A stretch of DNA of 64,000 bases from the NCBI GenBank assembly GCA_963792785.1, contig CAWBXO010000002.1, positions 124,001 to 188,000 of the forward strand, given 5' to 3'. Within the stretch, counting starts at the first letter, position 1; each line of letters opens with the position of its first letter. Made by a program: the position numbers and the translations under genes. Source of the stretch: CAWIMX01 sp963792785 (lineage in GTDB: Bacteria; Acidobacteriota; Vicinamibacteria; Vicinamibacterales; CAVVIG01). Below, piece by piece: positions 36,305 to 43,518 of this stretch. A model generated the notes under the pieces. That model did no database searches. It was not told the DNA's origin and saw only the letters and a program-made list of their open reading frames with translations.

Positions 36305-37024
36305 ATGTCCGAGACCACCCCTCGTCGTGGATTCCTGGGACGCCTGGCGATGGCCGCCACCGCGGTGAGCCTGCCCTGGACGGAACTGCGCGCCGCGCCC
36401 GCGCCTGCACCGCAGGCCGCCGGCGCGCCCGCCAACTGGATCGGCCAGCTGAAGGGAACCCATCGCTGCCTGTTCGATTTCCCGCAGCACAAGTCGGGCT
36501 TTCCGCTCGTCCACATCCTCAATTACCTGAACACGTACAGCGCGGCGTTCAACACGCGGCCGGGTGACGTGGCCGCGATCGGCACGTTCTACGCCGTCGG
36601 CGGCGCGTCGAGCATCCCGCTCGCGTTCAACGACGCGATGTGGGCGAAGTACCAGCTCGGCGAGTACACCGGGCTGAAGGACGCGAACGGCCGTTCGTAC
36701 ACGCGCAACGTGTTCCGCAGCCCGACGACCAACGATCGGCATCTCCTCGTCAACGTGATCGGCTCGCCCGACATGCCGCCGCTGGGCGACATGTTCGTCG
36801 CCTGCGGCCTCGAGAACCTGCAGAAGATGGGCGCGACGTTCCTGCTGTGCGACAACGCCCTCGGGGCGTTCTCGGGCGACCTGGCGGCGCGCGGCAAGGG
36901 CACACCGGAGGCGATCCAGGCGGACCTGGCCGGCAACATCCTGCCGGGCGTCATCCGCGTGCCGGCGATGGTGATCGCGATCGAGCAGGCGCAGGGCGCC
37001 CGGATCGCCTACAACAAACAGTAA
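36305..37024 (+). CDS. Tat-exported hypothetical protein, DsrE-like
   Basis: A 239-residue protein with twin-arginine signal (PRRGFLGRLAMAATAVSLPW). The mature part (about 45-239) reads HRCLFDFPQHKSGFPLVHIL, then NVIGSPDMPPLGDMF, and ends VPAMVIAIEQAQGARIAYNK. The last block resembles DsrE/DsrF-like proteins. Cys residues occur at HRCLF, VACGL and LLCDN and might be redox active. Tat export suggests folding or cofactor loading in the cytoplasm. The function is unknown. Confidence 0.75.
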   Translation: MSETTPRRGFLGRLAMAATAVSLPWTELRAAPAPAPQAAGAPANWIGQLKGTHRCLFDFPQHKSGFPLVHILNYLNTYSAAFNTRPGDVAAIGTFYAVGGASSIPLAFNDAMWAKYQLGEYTGLKDANGRSYTRNVFRSPTTNDRHLLVNVIGSPDMPPLGDMFVACGLENLQKMGATFLLCDNALGAFSGDLAARGKGTPEAIQADLAGNILPGVIRVPAMVIAIEQAQGARIAYNKQ

Positions 37025-37043
37025 GCCCGCCTGACGGCGGACG

Positions 37044-38564
37044 CTACAAACCGGCGAGGAACTCGCCGGCGACGATGCGGGGATCGCGGCCGTCGACGTC
37101 GACGGCCCGATTCATCGCGCGCATGTCGCGGGCGCTGATGCGGCCGGCGAGACGCTCGAGCGCGCGGCCGACGCCGGGCTCCGCGAGCAGCGTCGACGTG
37201 CGCACCACCGGCACCGCGTCGTAGGGCGGAAAGTAGCGGCGCGTGTCGTCGAGCATCCGCAGATCGAGCGCGTCGATCATCGCGCTCGTGGCGTCGCCGG
37301 CGGTCACGTCCACCTGACCGTCGGCGAGCGCCTTGTAAATCAGCGAGAGATCCATCCCCCGCGGCGCCCCGCCGAAACGCAGGCCGTAGGTTTCGACCAT
37401 GCCGGGATACCCGTCGGCCCGCTGCAGGAACTCGTAGCCGAAGCCCGGCGTCCAGCGCGGCGCGACGGCCTTGAGGTCGTCGATCGACGCGAGGCCGAGG
37501 CGGTCGGCGTCCGCCGCCCGCACGAGCACCGCGAAGGTGTTGTTGAAGCCGAGCGGCGCCGCCGCCGTCAGCCCCGCGCCCGCGTACAACTCGCGCGCCC
37601 GCGCGAACGCGACCTGGGGATCGTGCGGCACGTCCTCGTGGAAGACGGCCGTGACGGCCGTTCCGGTGTACTCGACGTACAGATCGATGTCGCCGGACCG
37701 GACCGCGCGATCGCAGATGAACGTGCCGCCCAGGTTCAGCGTGCGCCCGACCGGCAGGCCCTCGGCCTCGATTGCCTGCGCCAGGATCTCGCCGAGCACG
37801 ATCTGCTCGGTGAAGTTCTTCGATCCGACGACGATGCGCCCCTCGGCGCCCGCGCCAGGCCAGACGGCGGCGACGATCGCGATGGCCGCGATCGCGGCCG
37901 TGACGGACAGCGATCGCCGCGACCAGCCGTGCCCCTGCTTCAGCCGCCGCTCGATCCACGCCAGGCCTCCATCGACGGCCAGGGCGAGCGCCGCCGCCGG
38001 CACGGCGCCGGCCAGGATCGTCGTCGTGTCGACCATCGAGAGGCCGCGGAAGATGTACTCGCCGAGGCCGCCCGCGCCGATCGCCGCGGCGATCGTGGCG
38101 GTGCCGACGCCGATCACGGCCGCGACGCGCAGGCCGGCGACGATCGAGGGAACGGCGAGCGGCAGCTCCACCATCGTGAGGAGCTGGCGCTCGGTCATGC
38201 CCATCGCGACGCCCGCGTCGACCACCGCGCGATCGACGCCCTGCAGGCCGCCGACGGTCGTTCTGACGATCGGCAGCAGCGCGTAGAGCGTCAGCGCGAC
38301 CAGCGCCGTGCGCGGGCCGACGCCGCCGATGAACGGCAGCGGCAGCAGGAAGCCGAACAGCGCGAGGCTGGGGATCGTCTGCGCGACGCTCGCGAGGAAC
38401 AGCAGCGGACGCCCGACGCGCGGGCGGCGGAAGGCCAGAATTCCGGCCGGGATCCCGATCGCCGCGGCGACGGCGGTCGAGACGAGCACGAGCACCATGT
38501 GCTGCTCGACGAGCCGCAGCGTCTCGAGACGATGCGCCGACCAGAACCGGAGCAGGTCCGTCAC
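37044..38564 (-). CDS. Osmolyte (choline/betaine-type) ABC transporter: permease fused to substrate-binding domain
   Basis: A 506-residue fusion. Residues 1-~210 are the permease with about five helices and the EAA-like loop GMTERQLLTMVELPLAVPSI. After a further hydrophobic segment (VTAAIAAIAIVAAVWPGAGA), residues ~225-506 form an OpuAC-type binding domain (IVVGSKNFTEQIVLGEILAQ, the classic start of that domain). The domain faces the periplasm. The start overlaps the end of the ATPase gene by four bases. Quaternary-amine substrates such as choline, carnitine or betaine are likely. Confidence 0.9.
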   Translation of the reverse strand: MTDLLRFWSAHRLETLRLVEQHMVLVLVSTAVAAAIGIPAGILAFRRPRVGRPLLFLASVAQTIPSLALFGFLLPLPFIGGVGPRTALVALTLYALLPIVRTTVGGLQGVDRAVVDAGVAMGMTERQLLTMVELPLAVPSIVAGLRVAAVIGVGTATIAAAIGAGGLGEYIFRGLSMVDTTTILAGAVPAAALALAVDGGLAWIERRLKQGHGWSRRSLSVTAAIAAIAIVAAVWPGAGAEGRIVVGSKNFTEQIVLGEILAQAIEAEGLPVGRTLNLGGTFICDRAVRSGDIDLYVEYTGTAVTAVFHEDVPHDPQVAFARARELYAGAGLTAAAPLGFNNTFAVLVRAADADRLGLASIDDLKAVAPRWTPGFGYEFLQRADGYPGMVETYGLRFGGAPRGMDLSLIYKALADGQVDVTAGDATSAMIDALDLRMLDDTRRYFPPYDAVPVVRTSTLLAEPGVGRALERLAGRISARDMRAMNRAVDVDGRDPRIVAGEFLAGL

Positions 38565-39322
38565 GGCGCGCCCTCGAGCGCGGGCCGGCGGCTCAAGGTG
38601 TCGAGCAGCAGGCGGACGTCCGGCGCCTCGGATTGCGCGATGCGATCCGGCGTCTCACATGCCACGAGCCGGCCACCCTCGAGCACGCCGATGCGGGTGG
38701 CGAGCGCGAACGCCTCGGCCATGTCGTGCGTCACGAGGATCACCGTGGTGCCGAGCTGGTGATGGATGCGCGCGAACTCCCGATGCAGCTCGACGCGCGT
38801 GACCGGATCGAGCGCGCCGAACGGCTCGTCCATGAGGAGCATCGGCGGATCGACGGCCAGCGCGCGCGCGACTCCGACGCGCTGGCGCTGCCCGCCCGAG
38901 AGTTCCGACGGCCGGCGCGCCGCGTAGCGATCGGGCGGCAGGCCGACCAGTTCGAGCAGCTCATGGGCGCGCGCCCGCATGCGATCGGCGGGCCAGCCCT
39001 CGAGGCGCGGCACGATCGCCACGTTCTCCTCGATGGTCATGTGCGGGAAGAGGCCGACGTCCTGCAGCACGTAGCCCGTGCGCCGGCGCAGGCGGATGCC
39101 GTCCCACGCGCGCGTCTCGCGGCCCTCGACCGTCACCGAACCCGCGATCGGCAGCGCGAGGCCGTTGACGAGCTTGAGCACCGTGCTCTTGCCGGCGCCG
39201 CTCCGGCCGACGAGCACGACGATCTCGCCCGGCGCGACGTCGAGCGTCAGGCCATCGATGACGGCAGCTTGGCGGGGATAGCCGAAGCGGGTGTCACGGA
39301 AGGAGACGACCGGGGGGGACAT
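38561..39322 (-). CDS. Osmolyte ABC transporter ATP-binding protein
   Basis: A 253-residue ABC ATPase. Walker A GRSGAGKST (about 39-47), signature LSGGQRQRVGVARAL, Walker B LLMDEPFGALD and the switch His in VILVTHDMAEA are all present. It lacks the C-terminal CBS pair found in OpuCA-type subunits that sense ionic strength, so osmotic gating by that route is not expected. It is the first gene of a two-gene operon with the fused permease/binding protein. Confidence 0.9.
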   Translation of the reverse strand: MSPPVVSFRDTRFGYPRQAAVIDGLTLDVAPGEIVVLVGRSGAGKSTVLKLVNGLALPIAGSVTVEGRETRAWDGIRLRRRTGYVLQDVGLFPHMTIEENVAIVPRLEGWPADRMRARAHELLELVGLPPDRYAARRPSELSGGQRQRVGVARALAVDPPMLLMDEPFGALDPVTRVELHREFARIHHQLGTTVILVTHDMAEAFALATRIGVLEGGRLVACETPDRIAQSEAPDVRLLLDTLSRRPALEGAP

Positions 39323-39443
39323 GGGGGAATGGGGGGATGGGGGGATCTGGTGATTTGGTGATTTGGTGATGGGGTGATTTGGTGATGGGGTGATGCGGTG
39401 ATTGCCCCATCACTACATCACCCCATCACCACGTCACCACATT
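39323..39443. repeat. Snap-back repeat, GGTGATT family
   Basis: A run of GGTGATTT and GGTGATGG units (39350-39401) is followed by the complement (CCCCATCACTACATCACC, CCATCACCACGTCACCAC), so the segment can fold into one hairpin. It separates the PEBP gene from the ABC ATPase gene, both on the minus strand. It has the same units as 28712-28748. Confidence 0.7.
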
Positions 39444-39454
39444 CTTCCTTCTCC

Positions 39455-40072
39455 CTACCGATGGAAGCGGCCGACCAGCACGGCCTTGCCCAGCACGTGG
39501 CCTTCCATGGCGTCGAAAACGGCCGTGCGCGTCTGGGCGGCCTGCTGCGGCGTGCCCTGCGGGACGTCGAGCTTGGTGTCGAGCGCGTAGAGCTCGAACG
39601 TGTAGTGGTGGTACGGACCGGGACCGGCGCCCGGGCCCATGAAAGCGTTGCCGCGCAGGCTGACCTGCCGCGTGCCGTCGCTCTGCTCGCCCTGCGGGAA
39701 GCCTTCCGCCAGTCCGGTCGACGTGCCCGGAATGTTCCACACGAGCCAGTGCGTGACGTCCATCCTCGCGCCCTTGTTCATCACCGGTTCGGGATCGTGG
39801 AGCAGCAGCACGAAGCTCTCCGTGCCGGGGGGCACCTGCGACCACGCGAGCGCGGGCGACACGGGCGCGTCGCTCGCCTGCGTGAACTTGTTCGGGATGA
39901 CGCCGCCGTCCTCGAACGCGGTGGTCGTCATGAGGAGCGGCGGCACGCGTGCGCCGCCGCGCGCCTGGGCCCCCCGGGCCCCCTGGGCAACGACCGGCGC
40001 GATGGCCGATCCGGCGAGCGCGGCGGTCGCGGCCACCGCGGTCAACGTGCGAAGTGCGTTTGTTGTCTTCAT
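39455..40072 (-). CDS. Secreted PEBP-family (YbhB/YbcL-like) protein
   Basis: A 205-residue exported protein. After the signal peptide (ending near PVVAQ), it has the PEBP core: SPALAWSQVPPGTESFVLLL, then LHDPEP and THWLVWNIPG, and PYHHYTFELYALDT near the end. The DPD/DPEP and HWLVWNIP stretches shape the anion-binding pocket of phosphatidylethanolamine-binding proteins. The bacterial function is unclear. It is followed downstream by the GGTGATT repeat. Confidence 0.88.
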   Translation of the reverse strand: MKTTNALRTLTAVAATAALAGSAIAPVVAQGARGAQARGGARVPPLLMTTTAFEDGGVIPNKFTQASDAPVSPALAWSQVPPGTESFVLLLHDPEPVMNKGARMDVTHWLVWNIPGTSTGLAEGFPQGEQSDGTRQVSLRGNAFMGPGAGPGPYHHYTFELYALDTKLDVPQGTPQQAAQTRTAVFDAMEGHVLGKAVLVGRFHR

Positions 40073-40105
40073 GGCTCTCCCTGGAAAAAGAAAAACTGCG
40101 GACGG

Positions 40106-40741
40106 TCAGCGGAAACGGGCGAGGACGTCGGACGACACCTGGCAGGAGATCGTGCGCGACTTGCCGACGAGATCGATCGTGAGACTTCCAGTGGCGGCGA
40201 AGGCCGCCGTGTCGAACGTGAAGCGCCCGCCCGCGCCCTCCATCGATCGCGACGAGGCCTCGATCGCGCGGCCGCCGCGCTTCACCACCACGGCCGTGAT
40301 CGGGTTGTCGGCGCCGCGCGCGGGCGTGACGCCGATCGTCACGCGCGTCTGCTGCGCCTGCTGATAGTTCGGCTGCGGCGCGGGCTGGCCGTTCTGGATC
40401 ACGCGCCACACCTCGTACGCCACCGCTTTGTACGGCGTGTACACGGCGAGCGTGTAGTCGTCGTTCTGGCAGAGCCCTGTGTCCCAGAACACGCAGGCGG
40501 GCGCGCGGCCCTCCTGCTTCCCGCATTCGATCGCATGGTAGTAGCTCGCGGGATCAATCGGAAGGATGCCCTTGTCCCAGGCGGGCTCGGACGGCGGCAC
40601 GACGGCCTTCACCGTGACCTGCGCCTGCGCCTGCGCCGCGGACGCGAGCGCCACGAGCGCCACGAGGGCCACAGGGGCCACAGGGGCCACAGGGGCGGCG
40701 CCGCGCACGAGACGGGCGAGAGCTCCGGCCGATCTGGGCAT
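40106..40741 (-). CDS. Secreted hypothetical protein with repeat-built signal peptide
   Basis: A 211-residue exported protein. The hydrophobic core of the signal peptide, VAPVAPVALVALVALAS, is encoded by nine-base tandem units (40665-40695). The mature protein has two Cys (IECGKQ and ACVFWDTGLCQNDDYTLAVY) and a beta-rich C-terminal half. No family recognised. A TATACT box lies seven bases before the ATG and there is no Shine-Dalgarno sequence. It sits between two other secreted-protein genes on the same strand. Confidence 0.65.
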   Translation of the reverse strand: MPRSAGALARLVRGAAPVAPVAPVALVALVALASAAQAQAQVTVKAVVPPSEPAWDKGILPIDPASYYHAIECGKQEGRAPACVFWDTGLCQNDDYTLAVYTPYKAVAYEVWRVIQNGQPAPQPNYQQAQQTRVTIGVTPARGADNPITAVVVKRGGRAIEASSRSMEGAGGRFTFDTAAFAATGSLTIDLVGKSRTISCQVSSDVLARFR

Positions 40742-40748
40742 CGGCCGG

Positions 40749-40754
40749 AGTATA
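40749..40754 (-). promoter_or_regulatory. Candidate -10 box of a leaderless transcript
   Basis: TATACT on the minus strand lies seven bases before the ATG at 40741, with no ribosome binding site. Confidence 0.4.
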
Positions 40755-40759
40755 ACGCG

Positions 40760-41821
40760 TCAGCGCTGGAGCTTGCCCCCGGGCGCCGAGAGCATCAGCT
40801 GCACGAGCTTCTCCGTGATGTGCGGCTCGAGCCCTTCGGTATGGCCCTTCTCCAGCCGCACGATGTCGGCCACGACGCGGCCGTCCTTGCAGCCGGGATA
40901 CTCGTACACGCGCGCCGTGCCCGGCCGCGCGACGAGCCCCCACGCGGGCACCGGCGGATTCTGGCGCGACGTGTCGTAGATGTATCCGGCCTTGGCGTCG
41001 ACGACCGTTTCGGTCATGCGGCGCGTGCCGCAGCTGTACTTCGCCGCCCAGGCCGACGCCGTGGGCAGGCCCTTCTCGTCCATCTCCCGCTCGCCGGTTT
41101 CATAGATAAAGGAGAAGTCGCCGTCGGGCAGCCCGCTCGGCGTGGCCAACGCGCCCGCGCCGGCACCGCTCGCCCGCCCGCCGCTGGCGCGGCCGCCGGC
41201 AGGCGCCGGTCCGCGAGCCATGCCCGAGAAGTTACCGCGGCCCGGATTCCCGCCGAGTCGCCCGCCCGACAGGCTCAGCCAGCCATCGACGCGCGTGCTG
41301 AAGAAGGCGGTGTGCAGCAGACGGTTCGACGTGATGCCGCCCTGGGAATGCCCGGCCAGCCAGAACGCCTTGATGTTCTCCTTGCCGATCTGATCGACGA
41401 CGAACTCCACGATGTTCTGCAGGTACTGATCGTCCACATCGGACCAGACGCGCGTGGGCGAGTACGGCGTCGCGATCACGAGCCGGTACTGGTCCTTGTA
41501 GTCCATGATCGGGAAGTAGTTGCGGTGCCAGTTGTTGGGCGCGCCCGCGCCGTGCAGGCTGAGCACGAAGGTGATCTTCTCGCCCGGCTTCAGGTCGCAC
41601 GGGTAGTCGAGGAAGTACTGCCGGCGCGTCTTCATCTCGACGGCGTTGCCGGGGTTCGCGATCCGGTCGCCGTTGCAGTTCGCGTCCGGGCAGTGCGCCA
41701 CGGGGGGCGTCGCGCAGGCGACGCCGTCGAACCGGAACGGCTCCTGGGCGGCGGCGGACGCGGGCGTCAGGGTCGTGAGCGCGACGAGCGCCGAGGCGGC
41801 GGCGATCCGGATAGCGATCAT
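40760..41821 (-). CDS. Secreted alpha/beta-hydrolase (PHB depolymerase/esterase-like)
   Basis: A 353-residue exported hydrolase. The start at 41821 has GAGGAGA upstream; an in-frame ATG 21 bases earlier lacks one. A signal peptide ends near ASAAAQ. The oxyanion part is FVLSLHGAGAPNNWHRNYFP, and the nucleophile elbow is AGHSQGG with the Ser in the centre. The final His is probably in LEKGHTEGL. A Gly/Ala-rich insert (APAGGRASGGRASGAGAGAL) interrupts the cap region. Four Cys near the N-terminus (CATPPVAHCPDANC) suggest disulfides. It resembles feruloyl- or polyhydroxybutyrate-type esterases; the substrate is unknown. Confidence 0.85.
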   Translation of the reverse strand: MIAIRIAAASALVALTTLTPASAAAQEPFRFDGVACATPPVAHCPDANCNGDRIANPGNAVEMKTRRQYFLDYPCDLKPGEKITFVLSLHGAGAPNNWHRNYFPIMDYKDQYRLVIATPYSPTRVWSDVDDQYLQNIVEFVVDQIGKENIKAFWLAGHSQGGITSNRLLHTAFFSTRVDGWLSLSGGRLGGNPGRGNFSGMARGPAPAGGRASGGRASGAGAGALATPSGLPDGDFSFIYETGEREMDEKGLPTASAWAAKYSCGTRRMTETVVDAKAGYIYDTSRQNPPVPAWGLVARPGTARVYEYPGCKDGRVVADIVRLEKGHTEGLEPHITEKLVQLMLSAPGGKLQR

Positions 41822-41875
41822 GAGCGTTCTCCTCGGGTGCATGCTACTCCCGCGGGGGGCTCGCCGCGCCCGGAA

Positions 41876-42151
41876 TCAGGAACGGGGCTTCGTGGCGCGC
41901 CGCGCGGCCACGAGCTCGGCGAGCGCCGCAGGGGTTGGCGCCTCGAGCATCTGCCGCAGGAAGGCCTGATCGCGCAGGTCGTCCTTTGCGATGGCGATCG
42001 AGGCGCGCCGCGGCAGGCGGTAGGACGTCCGGCCGTCCGGCCCGGCGAACGCTTCGGCCTCCTGCTGTCGTACGAGGCGCTTCATCACGGTGTGGATCGC
42101 CGCGAGCGGGTTCTCGATCGCCGCCAGCGCCGCACGCGACGTTCGGGCCAC
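41876..42151 (-). CDS. Small hypothetical, possible winged-helix protein
   Basis: A 91-residue protein from a GTG. The stretch NPLAAIHTVMKRLVRQQEAE followed by GPDGRTSYRLPRR resembles the recognition helix and wing of small winged-helix regulators, though no family match is certain. The C-terminal half is helical (DQAFLRQMLEAPTPAALAEL). The GTG follows directly on the doxX stop (42161) and a TAAATT box lies six bases upstream, so it may be transcribed separately from doxX. Confidence 0.5.
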   Translation of the reverse strand: MARTSRAALAAIENPLAAIHTVMKRLVRQQEAEAFAGPDGRTSYRLPRRASIAIAKDDLRDQAFLRQMLEAPTPAALAELVAARRATKPRS

Positions 42152-42157
42152 AGTGAG

Positions 42158-42163
42158 AATTTA
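42158..42163 (-). promoter_or_regulatory. Candidate -10 box of a leaderless transcript
   Basis: TAAATT on the minus strand lies six bases before the GTG at 42151. It overlaps the doxX stop codon. Confidence 0.3.
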
Positions 42164-42565
42164 CACATTTCCAATCTCAGTGTGCAAGTACGGCCGCCGG
42201 TCCGCCTTCAGGAGCGATCGCCGGCCCTGGAAGACGAGCGCCGTCAGCACGCCCACCACGCCGGGGAACACCGCCGACGCCGCGCCCATCGTCGCCGCGG
42301 TCACGGCCGTCGCGCCGATCATGATGATCGTGAGGCACGCAGCCGCGACCGGCGTCAGCAGCGGGCGGATCCGGAGCGCCATCGGCAGGATCAGCCCGAG
42401 CGCGCCCAGCGTCTCGGCGACGGCGATGAACCGGAGAAAAGCGCCCGGCAGGGCAATGGGTCCCGCCATCGCCTCGATCGGCATCACCAGTTTGAAAATC
42501 CCCGAGAAGAGAAAGACCGCAGCCAGCAGCCCCTGCACCGCCCAGAGCGTCTTGTTGAATCGCAT
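42161..42565 (-). CDS. DoxX-family membrane protein
   Basis: A 134-residue inner-membrane protein of four helices (AVQGLLAAVFLFSGIFKLVM, AETLGALGLILPMAL, CLTIIMIGATAVTAATMGAA). DoxX-like proteins are linked to oxidoreductase complexes and oxidative stress, but the exact role is not known. An AAGGAGA ribosome binding site lies ahead of the ATG at 42565. The 5' region contains an inverted-repeat hairpin that is shared, in opposite orientation, with the divergent gene at 43077. Confidence 0.85.
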   Translation of the reverse strand: MRFNKTLWAVQGLLAAVFLFSGIFKLVMPIEAMAGPIALPGAFLRFIAVAETLGALGLILPMALRIRPLLTPVAAACLTIIMIGATAVTAATMGAASAVFPGVVGVLTALVFQGRRSLLKADRRPYLHTEIGNV

Positions 42566-42571
42566 GTTCGT

Positions 42572-42612
42572 GTCTCCTTTTATGAGTGGCGGCGGGGCCC
42601 CACCCCCGCCGC
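42572..42612 (-). repeat. Inverted repeat arm A, 5' region of doxX
   Basis: About 40 bases, reading GTCTCC, TTTTATGAGTGGC, then a GC hairpin GGCGGGGCCCCACCCCCGCC. The same sequence in the opposite orientation lies at 43028-43070. Each arm covers the ribosome binding site of its own gene and a hairpin just upstream. Confidence 0.75.
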
Positions 42613-42893
42613 GAACTGACGCCGATGCTCGCCCTCGGATCTCCACGTCCTCGGCCTCGCATGGCCGCAGGCGCGGACCTCTTCTACGGACGGCGGGGCC
42701 CCACCCCCGCCGCGAACTGACGCCGACGCTCGCCCTCGGATTTCCATGTCCTCGGCCTCGCATGGCCGCAGGCGCGGACCTCTTCTACGGACGGCGGGGC
42801 CCCACCCCCGCCGCGAACTGACGCCGATGCTCGCCCTCGGATCTCCATGTCCTCGGGCTCGCATGGCCGCAGGCGCTGGCGTCTTCTAAAGAT
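42591..42893. repeat. Three tandem copies of a 101-bp unit
   Basis: Copies begin at 42591, 42692 and 42793, each starting GGCGGGGCCCC and ending near CTTCTA. They differ at only a few positions, mainly in the last copy. Every copy carries the same GGCGGGG...CCCCGCC hairpin, then GCGAACTGACGCC and TCGCATGGCCGCAGGCGC. The frames are open in parts but no start or ribosome binding site supports translation. Confidence 0.85.
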
Positions 42894-43027
42894 TGGTCGA
42901 ACGGCTGGAGCGGGAATCGACAGGGAGGCGCACAACGGTTGAGGGGGGGCCGGTCCGGCTAAAGCCTGACGCCGCAGGGAGTTGGGGACTCTGTCGATCC
43001 GGCGTCATCCCGTTCGACTATGGTGTG
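42894..43027. other. Non-coding spacer with repeat relics
   Basis: This stretch links the tandem repeats to inverted-repeat arm B. It contains a GC-rich, purine-skewed run (GAGGGGGGGCCGG) and the string CCGGCTAAAGCCTGACGCC, itself partly palindromic. No ORF with a plausible start is seen. Together with the repeats it makes a ~500-bp gap between two divergent genes. Confidence 0.4.
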
Positions 43028-43070
43028 AAGGCGCGGCGGGGGTGGGGCCCCGCCGCCAGTGATAAATGGA
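43028..43070 (+). repeat. Inverted repeat arm B, 5' region of the DGPF gene
   Basis: This is the reverse complement of 42572-42612 with few changes: the hairpin GGCGGGGGTGGGGCCCCGCC, then AGTGATAAATGGAGAC. The GGAGA is the ribosome binding site of the gene at 43077. Confidence 0.75.
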
Positions 43071-43076
43071 GACGCC

Positions 43077-43457
43077 ATGCGATTCATGATGATCGTGAAA
43101 GCGGACAAGGTCACCGAGGCGGGCACGCTCCCGACCGCGCGTGATCTCGAGACGATGGGTAAGTTCAACGACGAGATGACGAAGGCCGGCGTGATGGTGG
43201 ACGGCGTCGGCCTGCAGGCGAGCTCGAAGGGCGCCCGCGTGGCGTTCGTCGACGGCAAACCGCAGGTGACCGATGGCCCGTTCCCCGAAACCAAGGAACT
43301 CATCGCCGGCTTCTGGATGCTCGAGGTCAAGTCGAAGGCCGAAGCGATCGAGTGGGCGAAGAAGGTGCCGTTCGATCACCTGCCGCACACCGGGCGCACG
43401 CCGGAGCTCGAGATCCGTCAGGTGTTCGCCGAGGAAGACTTCGCGGACGTGAAGTAA
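43077..43457 (+). CDS. YCII-related DGPF-domain protein
   Basis: A 126-residue protein of the YCII fold. The signature VTDGPFPETKELIAGFWMLE is intact and MRFMMIVKADK is typical of the family's first strand. Such proteins accompany ECF42 sigma factors, and the sigma gene follows 62 bases downstream. A role in sensing or in a reaction under that sigma factor's control is likely. Its 5' region is the inverted-repeat arm B. Confidence 0.88.
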   Translation: MRFMMIVKADKVTEAGTLPTARDLETMGKFNDEMTKAGVMVDGVGLQASSKGARVAFVDGKPQVTDGPFPETKELIAGFWMLEVKSKAEAIEWAKKVPFDHLPHTGRTPELEIRQVFAEEDFADVK

Positions 43458-43518
43458 AGGGAGGCCACGGCGTGAGCCTCTTGCGCCGGGCGCGCGAGAG
43501 GTGGTGTGATGGGTCGGC

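Noticed and set aside
36305..37024. A defence system made of the AAA ATPase (34963) and the Tat-exported protein
   Set aside because: The second protein has its own TATAAT promoter and a Tat signal, and a repeat lies between them, so they do not look like one operon; no nuclease is nearby.
42591..42893. Possible CRISPR array
   Set aside because: The period is 101 bases, only three units exist, and the whole unit is repeated. There are no unique spacers and no cas gene in the window.
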